Assembly (NCBI RefSeq): GCF_965139335.1
Contig: NZ_CBCSEL010000001.1
DNA: 64,000 nt
From: Catellicoccus marimammalium
GTDB lineage: Bacteria > Bacillota > Bacilli > Lactobacillales > Catellicoccaceae
Reading direction: 5' to 3' (one strand)
Positions 17,706 through 26,408 of this stretch are shown piece by piece. Made by a program: the position numbers and the translations under genes. Under the pieces are notes generated by a model. It worked only from the letters and a program-made list of their open reading frames with translations, made no database searches and was not told where the DNA came from. The first letter of the stretch is position 1. The number at the start of each line of letters is the position of its first letter.

Positions 17706-18890
17706 TTATTTTTCTTCAAATTGAACGGCATCTGCAATCGTTGTTTTTGGTTCCTCAGTTTCATAAACCATTGTTTCTTCTTCTTTTTCACCAACGAATG
17801 CTTCTGGTTGCTCTTCTAATGCTTTTAAAGATAAACCAATACGACGTTCTGCTGGATTCATATCTAAAACTTTAACTTTTACTTCTTGTCCTGGTTTTAA
17901 TACTTCGTGTGGAGTAGCAATATGTTTATGAGAAATTTGAGAAATATGAACTAATCCTTCTACTCCTGGGAAGATTTCTACAAAAGCACCAAAGTCAGTT
18001 AAACGTTTTACTACACCTTCTAAAACATCGCCAACTGCAACTTCATCTGCTAATTTTTCCCATGGTCCTTTTTGTGTTGCTTTCATTGATAATGAAACAC
18101 GACCTTCTTCAGGATCAACAGATAAAATTTTCACAGTAACTTCATCGCCAACTTTTAATTCATCGCTTGGTTTTGCAACGTGATGATGAGCAATTTCAGA
18201 AACGTGAACTAATCCATCAACGCCACCTAAGTCAACAAAAGCACCAAAATCAGTTAAACGAGCAACTTTTCCTGTTAATACTTCATCTGCTACTAATTCT
18301 TGTAAACGTTTTTGACGTGCTTCTTCTTTTTCTTCATTCATCACTGCGACATGAGATAAAATTAAACGATTTTCAGAAGGTTCAATTTCCATAATTTTTA
18401 ATGGTAAAACTCGACCTTTGTATTCTGAAAAATCTTTAATATAGTGATCAGTAATCATAGAAGCAGGAACAAAGCCACGAACACCAAGATCAACGACTAA
18501 GCCGCCACGTACGACATCGGTCACTTTTCCTTCAACAATTTCGTTGTTTTTAAATTTTTCTTCGATGTCAACCCATGCTTTTTTGGCATCTAGACGGCGT
18601 TTAGATAATAAATAGTTGCCATTTTCTTTATCACTGATTGTAGAAATAACGACTAAATCTAAAACGTCTCCTACTTTGACGATATCTTCAATTTTTTCAA
18701 AAGGTAAAGTAGAAAGTTCACGACTTGGAATTACTCCTTCTACTCCTGCTCCTTCAATTCCTACGATGACTTGTTTTCCATCTTGAATAGAAAGAACTTC
18801 TCCTTTTACTGTATCTCCTACAGATACTTCTTTTACACTATTTAATGCATCTAACATTTCATTTTCTTGATCTTTAAAATTTTCCGTCAT
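17706..18890 (-). CDS. rpsA: 30S ribosomal protein S1 homologue (four S1 domains)
   Basis: A 394-residue RNA-binding protein with four S1 domains at about 22-90, 108-175, 193-265 and 278-350; the last two show the DFGAFV core. Low-GC Gram-positive S1 homologues have four domains rather than the six of E. coli, and their ribosomal role is less strict. The acidic tail (about 355-394) is not part of a domain. It lies downstream of cmk, as in bacilli and enterococci, but a strong hairpin and a separate promoter divide the two. Confidence 0.92.
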   Translation of the reverse strand: MTENFKDQENEMLDALNSVKEVSVGDTVKGEVLSIQDGKQVIVGIEGAGVEGVIPSRELSTLPFEKIEDIVKVGDVLDLVVISTISDKENGNYLLSKRRLDAKKAWVDIEEKFKNNEIVEGKVTDVVRGGLVVDLGVRGFVPASMITDHYIKDFSEYKGRVLPLKIMEIEPSENRLILSHVAVMNEEKEEARQKRLQELVADEVLTGKVARLTDFGAFVDLGGVDGLVHVSEIAHHHVAKPSDELKVGDEVTVKILSVDPEEGRVSLSMKATQKGPWEKLADEVAVGDVLEGVVKRLTDFGAFVEIFPGVEGLVHISQISHKHIATPHEVLKPGQEVKVKVLDMNPAERRIGLSLKALEEQPEAFVGEKEEETMVYETEEPKTTIADAVQFEEK

Positions 18891-18936
18891 GACATTTGTC
18901 CTCCTAACAGCATTAACGTATTTCTATACTAAGTTT

Positions 18937-18966
18937 ATTATACAGAAAATGAATTCGTTTTACCAA
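18937..18966 (-). promoter_or_regulatory. rpsA promoter
   Basis: The minus strand has TTGGTA, an 18-base spacer and TATAAT, about 47 bases before the rpsA start, after the cmk terminator. Confidence 0.6.
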
Positions 18967-18993
18967 TGAAACACCTATTACAAAAGAAAGACA

Positions 18994-19026
18994 AAAAGAA
19001 GAGTAAGAAAAACTTACTCTTCTTTT
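18994..19026 (-). terminator. Terminator of cmk
   Basis: A 14-base stem (AAAAGAAGAGTAAG with its complement) and five-base loop. The cmk stop codon TAA is inside the 5' arm. The T-rich tail is imperfect. Confidence 0.75.
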
Positions 19027-19685
19027 TCTTTCATAATTCCTTCAATTTTTGCAACTACATCTTCAATGGACATTCCTGTAGTATCCACTAAGATTGCATC
19101 TTTTGCTTTGGTTAATGGAGAAATTTCACGCGTCTCATCTAAATGATCACGACGAGCAATATCTACTTTTAATTGTTCTAAGTCTGATGGAATTCCTTTT
19201 TCTAAATTTTCTTTGTGGCGACGTTCTGCGCGTTCTTCTACACTTGCTACTAAGAAAATTTTGACATCAGCATTAGGGAAAACACAAGTACCAATATCAC
19301 GTCCATCCATAACTAAGCCACCTTTTTCTCCATAAGCTTGTTGTAGAGAAACAAGATAATGACGTACCTCTTCTAAAGAAGCTACTTCGGATACATGAGC
19401 ATTAATTTCTGGCATACGAATAGCCAAAGTAATATCTTCATCATCAAAATATACATGTTGTCCATCTGCTTCTTGACGGAAAGTTAAATTTCCATTTTTC
19501 AAAACTTCAACAATAGCCTTTCCATCATTAAAAGCAAGATGATTTCGTTCTGCTAATAAAGTTGCACAACGATACATCGCGCCAGTATCTACATAAATAT
19601 AATTAAAATCTTTAGCAATTTGTTTTGCTACAGTACTTTTCCCTGCTGAAGCAGGTCCATCAATTGCGACCACTAATGGTTTCAT
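19014..19685 (-). CDS. cmk: Cytidylate kinase
   Basis: A 223-residue kinase that phosphorylates CMP and dCMP to diphosphates. The P-loop GPASAGKST is at residues 9-17; YVDTGAMYR (about 31-39) and DGRDIGTCVFP (about 127-137) are the substrate-binding signatures. Ribosome site GAGAGG lies ten bases before the ATG. It follows the LysM gene by 27 bases and is probably co-transcribed with it; the stop codon is inside a terminator hairpin. Confidence 0.95.
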   Translation of the reverse strand: MKPLVVAIDGPASAGKSTVAKQIAKDFNYIYVDTGAMYRCATLLAERNHLAFNDGKAIVEVLKNGNLTFRQEADGQHVYFDDEDITLAIRMPEINAHVSEVASLEEVRHYLVSLQQAYGEKGGLVMDGRDIGTCVFPNADVKIFLVASVEERAERRHKENLEKGIPSDLEQLKVDIARRDHLDETREISPLTKAKDAILVDTTGMSIEDVVAKIEGIMKEKEE

Positions 19686-19712
19686 GAATCATATTCCTCT
19701 CTAAGTTTCTTC

Positions 19713-20234
19713 TTATTGTTTTACCTTTAATACTTGTCCTACATTCACATCGGTTGAAGTCAAGCCATTTAAATCCATTAATTCTTGTTGTGTCATTCCA
19801 TGATTTAATGCAATACGATATAAATTATCTTGTGGTTGTACGGTATAAGTACCAACATTTCCATCTACATTTTCTGTGGAAGAAGGAGTAGTATTTTGAT
19901 TCATATCTTCTGTACTCATCGTACTTTCTGACATCGCTGTATCTTGCATCATTCCTTCTGAATTTTCATCATTGGTTTGTGTACTTTCTAATAAACCATC
20001 AGAAGTTTGATCTGTACTATCTGAGTAATCTTCAGAAGAAGACTCTGCTGATTCAGAACTTTCCTCTTTCGTACTAATTACTTGTTCACTTGGTGGTGTT
20101 TTTTCATTTTTTTGTTGACTATGAGATAAATATAGATATCCTGCCACAGGGACAGTACAAATCAAAAGTACAAAAATAATAATTAATGTCATTGTCATTT
20201 TTGTATTCTTTTTTTGTTTATTTGAATTCGTCAT
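19713..20234 (-). CDS. Membrane-anchored LysM protein
   Basis: A 173-residue protein in three parts: a lysine-rich cytoplasmic start with one transmembrane helix (about 13-35), an extracellular linker rich in Ser, Glu, Thr and Asp (about 38-125), and a C-terminal LysM domain beginning with TYTVQPQDNLYRIAL and ending VGQVLKV (about 128-172). It should bind peptidoglycan from the outer face of the membrane. No catalytic domain is present. AGGAGG precedes the ATG. A LysM protein between recQ and cmk is a recurrent arrangement in enterococci; its function is not known to me. Confidence 0.85.
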   Translation of the reverse strand: MTNSNKQKKNTKMTMTLIIIFVLLICTVPVAGYLYLSHSQQKNEKTPPSEQVISTKEESSESAESSSEDYSDSTDQTSDGLLESTQTNDENSEGMMQDTAMSESTMSTEDMNQNTTPSSTENVDGNVGTYTVQPQDNLYRIALNHGMTQQELMDLNGLTSTDVNVGQVLKVKQ

Positions 20235-20263
20235 GTATTTGCCTCCTTTTTCATTCCTTTACC

Positions 20264-20291
20264 ATCATATCATAATTTTTTCCTACGCCAA
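20264..20291 (-). promoter_or_regulatory. Promoter of the LysM-cmk unit
   Basis: The minus strand has TTGGCG, 16 bases, then TATGAT with an extended TGA in front, about 30 bases before the LysM gene. Confidence 0.55.
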
Positions 20292-20307
20292 CCAATATTT
20301 TTCGATT

Positions 20308-21711
20308 CTATGTGGTTTTCTCTGTTTTTTCTAACATTGGTTGAAATAATTGATATAAAATATGACGCACTGAAAATTCTTGAGGTTGCGTTAATGATTC
20401 TCTTCTTGATTCTAAAATATCATCGATAGCAACCGTTTCTTGTTCATATTGAAAAACTTGCGGTTCTGCAAAATAGCGTTGAATAAATTGAATTCTTGAA
20501 TAGGGCGTTTCTACAAATTCCACCATCGCTCTTAACTGTTGATAACGCTCTTTTTCTTTCTTTTTAAAAAGTCGAATAAAATCTTCTTTTTGATAGCCAA
20601 TATCTTGCAAACAATGTAACCATCGTTTTTGTAAATCACTTTGCCACTTTGGATCAACAATAAAAAGATCAAATAATTCTTGGTATGCCTCTCGAATGAA
20701 TAGACGTTGTAAAGAAATATCTTCTTCTTTATAAAGTAAAATTGAAAGAGCTGGCTTCCCATCTCTCCCTGCTCTTCCTGATTCTTGTACAAAATTTTCT
20801 AAGGAAGCAGGCAAATGATAATGAATTACAAAACGAATATTTGGTTTATTTACACCCATTCCAAAAGCAGTAGTGGCGCATAAAATTTCCAATTGGTTTT
20901 GTAAAAATTGCTGCTGAATTTTTAAACGATCTTCCGTCATCATATCTCCATGATAATACGCAGCAGCATAACCTAATTGTTTTAATTCTAAGGCCATTTT
21001 TTGAGCTTCTTTTTTACTAGAAAAGTAAATAATGCCCGGCCCTGCATATTTGGCCAAAAAATCAACGATATATTTTCTCTTATCTACTTCTTTTTCCACT
21101 AAATAATGTAAGTTAGAGCGATATACAGAATATTGGATTTCCACTGAATTTTTTTTCGCAAATAAAATCGTTCGAATATCTGCAATTACAGTAGGTGTTG
21201 CTGTAGCTGTTAAGGCAATCACTTGCGGTTGGCCTAAAGATTCTAGAATATAAGGTAATTGATAATAATCAGGACGAAAATCCACTCCCCATTGAGAAAT
21301 ACAATGAGCTTCATCTACCACTATCGATTGAATTTCTGTTTTTTTCAACGTTGCTAACACCTCTTCCTGACGAATTAATTCAGGACTAATGAAAAAAAAG
21401 CGATAAGAAGAAAGATTACGCAAAACTTCTTTTTTCTCTTGATAGGTTAATTGACTATTAAAAGCAATCGCTCTTTTTTCTCCTCGCAGTTGCATTTGTT
21501 CAATTTGATCATTCATCAAAGAAATTAAAGGACAAATAATAACAACTAATCCAGAGCGAACATAAGCTGGATATTGGTAACATAAAGATTTTCCATTTCC
21601 TGTAGGTAAAATTGCTAATACATCTTTATCTGCTAAAATTTGTTCAATAATCTCTTTTTGTCCTTGACGAAAAGAGTCATAATGAAAAATCTCTTTTAAA
21701 ATCTTATCCAT
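20308..21711 (-). CDS. recQ: ATP-dependent DNA helicase RecQ, short form
   Basis: A 467-residue SF2 helicase that unwinds DNA 3' to 5'. Motif 0/I (FRQGQKEII, LPTGNGKS), the DEAH box (VVDEAHCISQWG) and motif VI (QESGRAGRDGK) are intact. About 120 residues follow the helicase core; they contain neither a clear zinc-binding RQC module nor an HRDC domain, as in the short RecS-type helicases of bacilli. The ATG overlaps the stop of the upstream gene by eight bases. The partner gene upstream resembles the ypbB-recS pair of Bacillus subtilis. Confidence 0.88.
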   Translation of the reverse strand: MDKILKEIFHYDSFRQGQKEIIEQILADKDVLAILPTGNGKSLCYQYPAYVRSGLVVIICPLISLMNDQIEQMQLRGEKRAIAFNSQLTYQEKKEVLRNLSSYRFFFISPELIRQEEVLATLKKTEIQSIVVDEAHCISQWGVDFRPDYYQLPYILESLGQPQVIALTATATPTVIADIRTILFAKKNSVEIQYSVYRSNLHYLVEKEVDKRKYIVDFLAKYAGPGIIYFSSKKEAQKMALELKQLGYAAAYYHGDMMTEDRLKIQQQFLQNQLEILCATTAFGMGVNKPNIRFVIHYHLPASLENFVQESGRAGRDGKPALSILLYKEEDISLQRLFIREAYQELFDLFIVDPKWQSDLQKRWLHCLQDIGYQKEDFIRLFKKKEKERYQQLRAMVEFVETPYSRIQFIQRYFAEPQVFQYEQETVAIDDILESRRESLTQPQEFSVRHILYQLFQPMLEKTEKTT

Positions 21712-22726
21712 AAAATCCCTTCTTTATTTGAAATAACCGATAGGTATAAAAAGAAATTTCACCGATTTCTTCTTGTACGACTTGATAATTCCAACTACCA
21801 ATATTCGTATTTTTTTGATAATAACTCATCAGTTTTTCTTCTTCTCCTTTAGTTATCCAATGCTGGTAAGGAAACGTAGGATCTACTAAAGCTACTTCAA
21901 CAATATAATCAAAAATCGTTCCTTTTTTCTTACGCAAGTATCTTTCCATTTCCATTAAAGATAGAGGATAATGCACCGCTTTTTGAATCCATTGTAAACG
22001 CAGAGATAAAGTAGGTAATGGTAATTGAAGAATTGACTGTAGTTCCTTAGATTGCTCATAGAAAGTGGCTAATTGTATCCATAACTGTGTTTTTAATAAA
22101 AAAAGTGAAAAATCATCGAGTTGATACTCAGCTTTTAATTCTTCATCAGAAAAACCATAAAATTGGTGACCTATCCATTGACTAGCAAATATTTTTTGTT
22201 CTAAAGGATTTAAACCATCTAGCACTGTTTCCATAATTACTACATAGTTTTCAATGACTTCTTGTACTGGTTTTTCCCATCGTTGGAGGATCTGTTTTAC
22301 TTCTTTTTTTTCAGTATAATTTTTCGTTAATGGTAAATAACGTTGATTCTTATAGCTATATTCAGAAAGAATTTGTTGAATAAAAAGCCAACGTCGCTGT
22401 AGAGAAAATAGCCATTGATCATATTTACCAAAACATCCTTTTAAAAGAACAGGTGTTTTTTCCAATTCCTCTTGTCCCTGTTCTGTTAATTGAATCCATG
22501 GGTCGGTATAAATCACTTTTCCTTCTTTTACTAATTGATCGATTGCTTGCCAATAGTCCTCTTTCGTTAATTGAGGGAGTAAATGGTAATACGAAAATAA
22601 ATGGTAGCAAGCCGCATAGGTCAAAACAGAATTTGTTTTCTTTCCTACTAATACAAAATAAGCGGTACTAGCACGACACTTGCGACCATGTCGAAATAGA
22701 TTTAAAATAAAGCATTGAAATGACAT
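21704..22726 (-). CDS. YpbB-like protein, partner of RecQ
   Basis: A 340-residue soluble protein rich in Leu, Gln and Tyr with no enzyme motif that I can see. Position (overlapping the start of a short recQ) and helical character match the YpbB-type helix-turn-helix proteins that precede recS in bacilli; the identification is by context. The start at 22726 (MSFQCFILN) is preferred to an ATG at 22765, which would overlap the divergent ferredoxin start; the ribosome site (GTAGG) is weak in either case. Confidence 0.6.
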   Translation of the reverse strand: MSFQCFILNLFRHGRKCRASTAYFVLVGKKTNSVLTYAACYHLFSYYHLLPQLTKEDYWQAIDQLVKEGKVIYTDPWIQLTEQGQEELEKTPVLLKGCFGKYDQWLFSLQRRWLFIQQILSEYSYKNQRYLPLTKNYTEKKEVKQILQRWEKPVQEVIENYVVIMETVLDGLNPLEQKIFASQWIGHQFYGFSDEELKAEYQLDDFSLFLLKTQLWIQLATFYEQSKELQSILQLPLPTLSLRLQWIQKAVHYPLSLMEMERYLRKKKGTIFDYIVEVALVDPTFPYQHWITKGEEEKLMSYYQKNTNIGSWNYQVVQEEIGEISFYTYRLFQIKKGFYG

Positions 22727-22763
22727 CTGAAACCTACTTTCTATAAAAAATAAAGGAGACAAC

Positions 22764-22976
22764 ATGAGTTCATATTATTTAAAAAAAGAAGAATGCATTA
22801 TGTGTGGTCTTTGCCAAAGAAAGGCCCCTACTTGCATTGATTATGATGACAATAGCATTGTTTGTTGGAAAAATACAGATCAAGATGAATACTTGCCAAC
22901 AAAAGAAGAAGAGCAGCCTTTAGCAAACGCTGCCAAATGCTGCCCTACTCACGCGATTCGTCAAAGAAAAAATTAA
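22764..22976 (+). CDS. fer: Ferredoxin, single 4Fe-4S type
   Basis: A 70-residue acidic electron carrier. Cluster ligands are likely Cys12, Cys15 and Cys18 (CIMCGLC) and one cysteine of the C-terminal CCP motif (residues 59-61); an additional Cys24 is present. This is the pattern of the Bacillus-type monocluster ferredoxin. AAAGGAG lies five bases before the ATG. It is the only plus-strand gene in the first 46 kb, divergent from the recQ unit and overlapping the rluB stop by four bases (shared TTAA). A ferredoxin next to rluB/scpAB is common in this order. Confidence 0.88.
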   Translation: MSSYYLKKEECIMCGLCQRKAPTCIDYDDNSIVCWKNTDQDEYLPTKEEEQPLANAAKCCPTHAIRQRKN

Positions 22977-23692
22977 CGTTTTGTTTCTGCCATTAATTTT
23001 TTCACTTCTTTTGGAGTTAATGCACGATATTGACCTGGACGTAATCCTTGCAGTGTTAAAAATCCATATTGTTCACGACATAATTTTTGCACCGGTAATC
23101 CACAAGCCTCAAACATACGTTTTACTTGATGGTAACGACCTTCATGAATCGTTAAAGAAACAACACTTGAACCTTTTGTTTCATCTACAGATAAAATTTC
23201 GTAACGAGCCGGTGCTGTCTTTTTACCATCTAATTTCATACCATAAGCAATCGGACGTAAATTATATTTGTCTGCAATTCCTTTTACTTTTGCCACATAC
23301 ACTTTATCCAATTCATATTTAGGGTGTGTCAAACGCTGAGAAAATTCTCCATCATTGGTTAATAATAATAAACCAGAAGTGTCATAATCTAGACGTCCGA
23401 CTGGATAAATACGTTCTGGGACATCTGTGAAATAATCAGTAACTACTGGGCGACCTTTATCGTCAGATACAGCAGAGATTACTCCTCTTGGTTTATAAAA
23501 AAGATAATAAACTGGAGCTTCTTTACTAATTGGGACTCCATTTACTTCGATTCGATCTTGTGTAGACACTTTATATCCTAATTCTGTCACTGTTTTCCCA
23601 TTAACTGTAACTACTCCTTGCGTAATTAAATCTTCACATTTTCGACGTGAAGCGACCCCAGCATGAGCCATTACTTTTTGTAAACGTTCCAT
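22973..23692 (-). CDS. rluB: Ribosomal large subunit pseudouridine synthase B
   Basis: A 239-residue RsuA/RluB-family enzyme that makes pseudouridine in 23S rRNA. An N-terminal S4 RNA-binding domain (about 1-60) is followed by the catalytic domain with the family motif GRLDYDTSGLLLLTNDG near residue 97, where the aspartate of DYDTSG is the nucleophile. Last gene of the fur-xerD-scpA-scpB-rluB run, 86 bases after scpB. A nine-base inverted repeat lies just before its AGGAGG. Confidence 0.92.
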   Translation of the reverse strand: MERLQKVMAHAGVASRRKCEDLITQGVVTVNGKTVTELGYKVSTQDRIEVNGVPISKEAPVYYLFYKPRGVISAVSDDKGRPVVTDYFTDVPERIYPVGRLDYDTSGLLLLTNDGEFSQRLTHPKYELDKVYVAKVKGIADKYNLRPIAYGMKLDGKKTAPARYEILSVDETKGSSVVSLTIHEGRYHQVKRMFEACGLPVQKLCREQYGFLTLQGLRPGQYRALTPKEVKKLMAETKR

Positions 23693-23704
23693 ATACCTTT
23701 CCTC

Positions 23705-23737
23705 CTATAGAAAAATGATTCTGATTCCTTTCTATAG
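23705..23737 (-). promoter_or_regulatory. Leader hairpin before rluB
   Basis: CTATAGAAA and TTTCTATAG form a nine-base stem with a 15-base loop on the minus strand; the 3' arm abuts the rluB ribosome site AGGAGG. Confidence 0.4.
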
Positions 23738-23778
23738 CTTCCTTTCTTTATCTTTTTAATTATCCATTATATTTTTCT

Positions 23779-24348
23779 TTATATTTCTTCTTCGTTTTCT
23801 TCTGAATCTTTAGTAGCAAAAAAGGACTCTGTTTCTTTTCCTTTTTCTTCTTGCGTTAATGGTGGTAAGTCTTCTAAAGAATTTAGTTCAAAATAAGATA
23901 AGAAATAATCTGTAGTGCCGTAAAGTTTTGGCCGACCAATTTGTTCTAAACGCCCAATCTCTTCAATCAATTGATAAGATAATAATTTTTGAATTGCTCT
24001 TTGCGAACTATTTACTCCTCGAATTTCATCAATGGCAATCTTAGTAATTGGTTGCTCATAGGCAATGATAGCCAACGTTTCTAAACAAGGCTTTGTTAAT
24101 TTCGAATTTAAATCAAAATTTGCATAATCTTCCACTAATGTCGCATATTCCGGTTTCGTTCCTAATACGTAATAGCTTCCTTTATCAATGATTTGTAACG
24201 CTCGATTTTGATTTTCCTTTGACCATTGCTCCACAAAAGAAGTTAATTCTTTTTGTGTGCAATGTAATAATGCTTCTAGTTCTTCTTTTTCAATCCCTTC
24301 TTCTCCTGCTACAAAAAGAAGTGCTTCTAATTTCTGAATCACTCGCAT
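23779..24348 (-). CDS. scpB: Segregation and condensation protein B
   Basis: A 189-residue protein with two winged-helix domains (about 5-80 and 88-160); the motif EIRGVNSSQRAI near 112-123 is conserved in ScpB. ScpB dimers bind the kleisin ScpA in the Smc condensin complex that organises the chromosome. It overlaps scpA by ten bases. The acidic tail after residue 165 is normal for the family. Confidence 0.94.
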   Translation of the reverse strand: MRVIQKLEALLFVAGEEGIEKEELEALLHCTQKELTSFVEQWSKENQNRALQIIDKGSYYVLGTKPEYATLVEDYANFDLNSKLTKPCLETLAIIAYEQPITKIAIDEIRGVNSSQRAIQKLLSYQLIEEIGRLEQIGRPKLYGTTDYFLSYFELNSLEDLPPLTQEEKGKETESFFATKDSEENEEEI

Positions 24349-25058
24349 TCCCTTCCTCTAATGATAATTTCGCCAAAATTTTTCTCTTGTATTGCGACCA
24401 TTTCATCGCGTTTTACTAGTTCTAATAAAGCTGAAAAAGTAGTTACTTTATAAAGAGAAGGTTTTCCTTGCCAACTTTTTTGTAAACTAAAAGAAGAATG
24501 ATGTCGCAACTGTTCTTCTAGCCAACGCATTTGTCCACCAATCGTCCAGTGATCTTTCCAAATAAATTTTTCTTGTGCTTCCCCTTCTGTTTTCGCACGT
24601 AATTGTAAATGAGCAATTGCCTGATATAGTTGTTGAGCTTGATATTTTCCCATTTCTAACTGAACTTCTTTTTGATAAGGTTCTAAATTATAACTATCAT
24701 GACTAAAACAGCCATATTTTCCCTCTTGCTTTTCATCTAACCATTCTGCGGCTTCTTGATATTGCTGATACGTCAATAATTGCTCTACAAGTTCTTTACG
24801 AGGATCTTCTTGTTCCTCTTGTTGCTCAATAGGTAATAACATTTTACTTTTAATCGCTAATAAAGTTGCTGCCATCACCATATATTTACTCGTCTGATCC
24901 CAATCTTCTTTTGGTAATTGCTTCATATATTGTAAATATTGTTCCGTAATTAAAGTCATAGGAATATCATAAATATCAATTTCTAATTTTTTAATTAGAT
25001 GTAGCAATAATTCTAAAGGGCCTTCAAAACTGCCCACTTTCACATTTAATTCGTCCAT
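24339..25058 (-). CDS. scpA: Segregation and condensation protein A (kleisin)
   Basis: A 239-residue kleisin that bridges the Smc heads. The N-terminal signature FEGPLELLLHLIKK (residues 9-22) and the conserved DIYDIPMTLITEQYL (about 29-43) are visible; the C-terminal winged helix is near 170-235. Stop overlaps scpB by ten bases, and the start lies three bases after xerD, so xerD-scpA-scpB are tightly coupled. Confidence 0.94.
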   Translation of the reverse strand: MDELNVKVGSFEGPLELLLHLIKKLEIDIYDIPMTLITEQYLQYMKQLPKEDWDQTSKYMVMAATLLAIKSKMLLPIEQQEEQEDPRKELVEQLLTYQQYQEAAEWLDEKQEGKYGCFSHDSYNLEPYQKEVQLEMGKYQAQQLYQAIAHLQLRAKTEGEAQEKFIWKDHWTIGGQMRWLEEQLRHHSSFSLQKSWQGKPSLYKVTTFSALLELVKRDEMVAIQEKNFGEIIIRGRECE

Positions 25059-25061
25059 TGC

Positions 25062-25943
25062 TTACTCCCTTGGGAAAAATTCTTGATAAATCTTGGCCAT
25101 TCTTTGTTTTGTTACATGGGTATAAATTTGCGTAGTTGAAATGCTCGCGTGTCCTAATAATTCTTGAACCATACGTAAATCTGCTCCATTTTCTAATAAA
25201 TGAGTCGCAAAACTATGGCGTAACGTATGCGGAGTAACATTTTTTTTAATTCCTGCATCTCGCACAATCGCTTTAATATTTTTCCAAATTCCTTGTCGAG
25301 TTAATGGTCTACCATGAGCATTAACAAATACTTCAGGCACTTCTCCTTTAACTAATCGTGGTCTAGCCTCAGAAAAATAACGTTCCAACCAACGTACGGC
25401 TACATCTCCAATCGGGATAATTCTCTCTTTATTTCCTTTCCCAATGGTTTGAATAAAGCCCATTGCTAAATGAAGTTCTTTTTGTTGTAAATGAATTAAT
25501 TCCGATACTCGTAATCCTGTCGCATACATCACTTCCAAAATCGCACGATTACGCAATCCTAAAGGGTCTTTTGTATCTGGAGTTTCCAAAATTCGCTCCA
25601 CTTCTTCTAAGGTCAAAGTATCAGGAAGATGTTGCACTTTTTTTGGTGTATCAATATACTGCATCGGATTTTCTTCAATCCATTTATCTTGTCGCAAAAA
25701 TAAATAAAACTGACGTAAAGCTGAAATATATCGATTCACTGAACTGGCTGCATAGTTTTCTTTTTTTTCTTCTAAAAACGCTAAAATATCGGTTCTTGTC
25801 ACTTCCGACCATTTTGTTTTCTTTTTTTCTTGCATCGCTTGCATAAAATGCAAAAGGTCTCTTTGATAGCTTTCTAATGTATTTTTAGATAACCCTTTTT
25901 CTACTTTTAAAAAATGTAAGTAATCTAAAATTGCTTCTTCCAT
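25062..25943 (-). CDS. xerD: Tyrosine recombinase XerD
   Basis: A 293-residue site-specific recombinase that resolves chromosome dimers at dif. All catalytic residues are visible: Arg145 (ATGLRVSEL), Lys169, His239 and Arg242 (HTLRHSF), His265 (LGHASISTT) and nucleophile Tyr274 (TQIYTHV). The N-terminal SAM-like DNA-binding domain covers about 1-85. It lies between fur and scpA as in other Lactobacillales, which favours the housekeeping XerD over a phage or transposon integrase. Its stop is followed within three bases by the scpA start. Confidence 0.93.
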   Translation of the reverse strand: MEEAILDYLHFLKVEKGLSKNTLESYQRDLLHFMQAMQEKKKTKWSEVTRTDILAFLEEKKENYAASSVNRYISALRQFYLFLRQDKWIEENPMQYIDTPKKVQHLPDTLTLEEVERILETPDTKDPLGLRNRAILEVMYATGLRVSELIHLQQKELHLAMGFIQTIGKGNKERIIPIGDVAVRWLERYFSEARPRLVKGEVPEVFVNAHGRPLTRQGIWKNIKAIVRDAGIKKNVTPHTLRHSFATHLLENGADLRMVQELLGHASISTTQIYTHVTKQRMAKIYQEFFPRE

Positions 25944-26407
25944 TATTTTTCCTCTTTTTTATGCTTACAATCTGCACAGACTCCATATAATGATAAAGGA
26001 TGATCTTCTAAATAAAACTCATACTTATCTCGAATCACACGATCAAGCATGCTTAATAAATCATCATCTAATTCAATAATTTTTCCACATTCAGTACAAA
26101 ACAAATGATGATGAGCACGATTTAAGCTTTCTTTTCGCCACTCATAGCGAACAATATGATCGCCAAAGGATACTTTATCTACGACTTTAATATCATAAAG
26201 AATATCCATTGTTCGATATACAGTTGCTAGTCCAATATTCAAATTTTGACGTTTTAAAATAGAATAGATATCTTCCACAGATAAATGATCTCTAGTATGT
26301 AATAACACACGAATAATTTCTTCTCGCTGTGGTGTCAGCTTATATCCATGTTGATGTAAATAGCTTTGAATGGTCGTTAATAACACTGGATTTTCCTTTT
26401 TATCCAT
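25943..26407 (-). CDS. fur: Fur-family metalloregulator (Fur most likely)
   Basis: A 154-residue repressor: winged-helix DNA-binding domain (about 10-85, LATVYRTMDIL recognition region) and a C-terminal dimer domain with the metal ligands His99-His101, plus structural zinc cysteines Cys104-x2-Cys107 and Cys144-x2-Cys147. The family includes Fur, PerR and Zur; the position before xerD is that of Fur in related genomes, but the metal cannot be proved here. The stop shares one base with the xerD start. Confidence 0.8.
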   Translation of the reverse strand: MDKKENPVLLTTIQSYLHQHGYKLTPQREEIIRVLLHTRDHLSVEDIYSILKRQNLNIGLATVYRTMDILYDIKVVDKVSFGDHIVRYEWRKESLNRAHHHLFCTECGKIIELDDDLLSMLDRVIRDKYEFYLEDHPLSLYGVCADCKHKKEEK

Positions 26408-26408
26408 C

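Noticed and set aside
22720..22747. ATGACA-16-TATAAA as a ferredoxin promoter
   Set aside because: The expected start would lie inside or after the ribosome site, leaving almost no leader.
25062..25943. Tyrosine recombinase as a mobile-element integrase
   Set aside because: It is in the conserved fur-xerD-scpA position, with no att repeats or cargo; housekeeping XerD fits.
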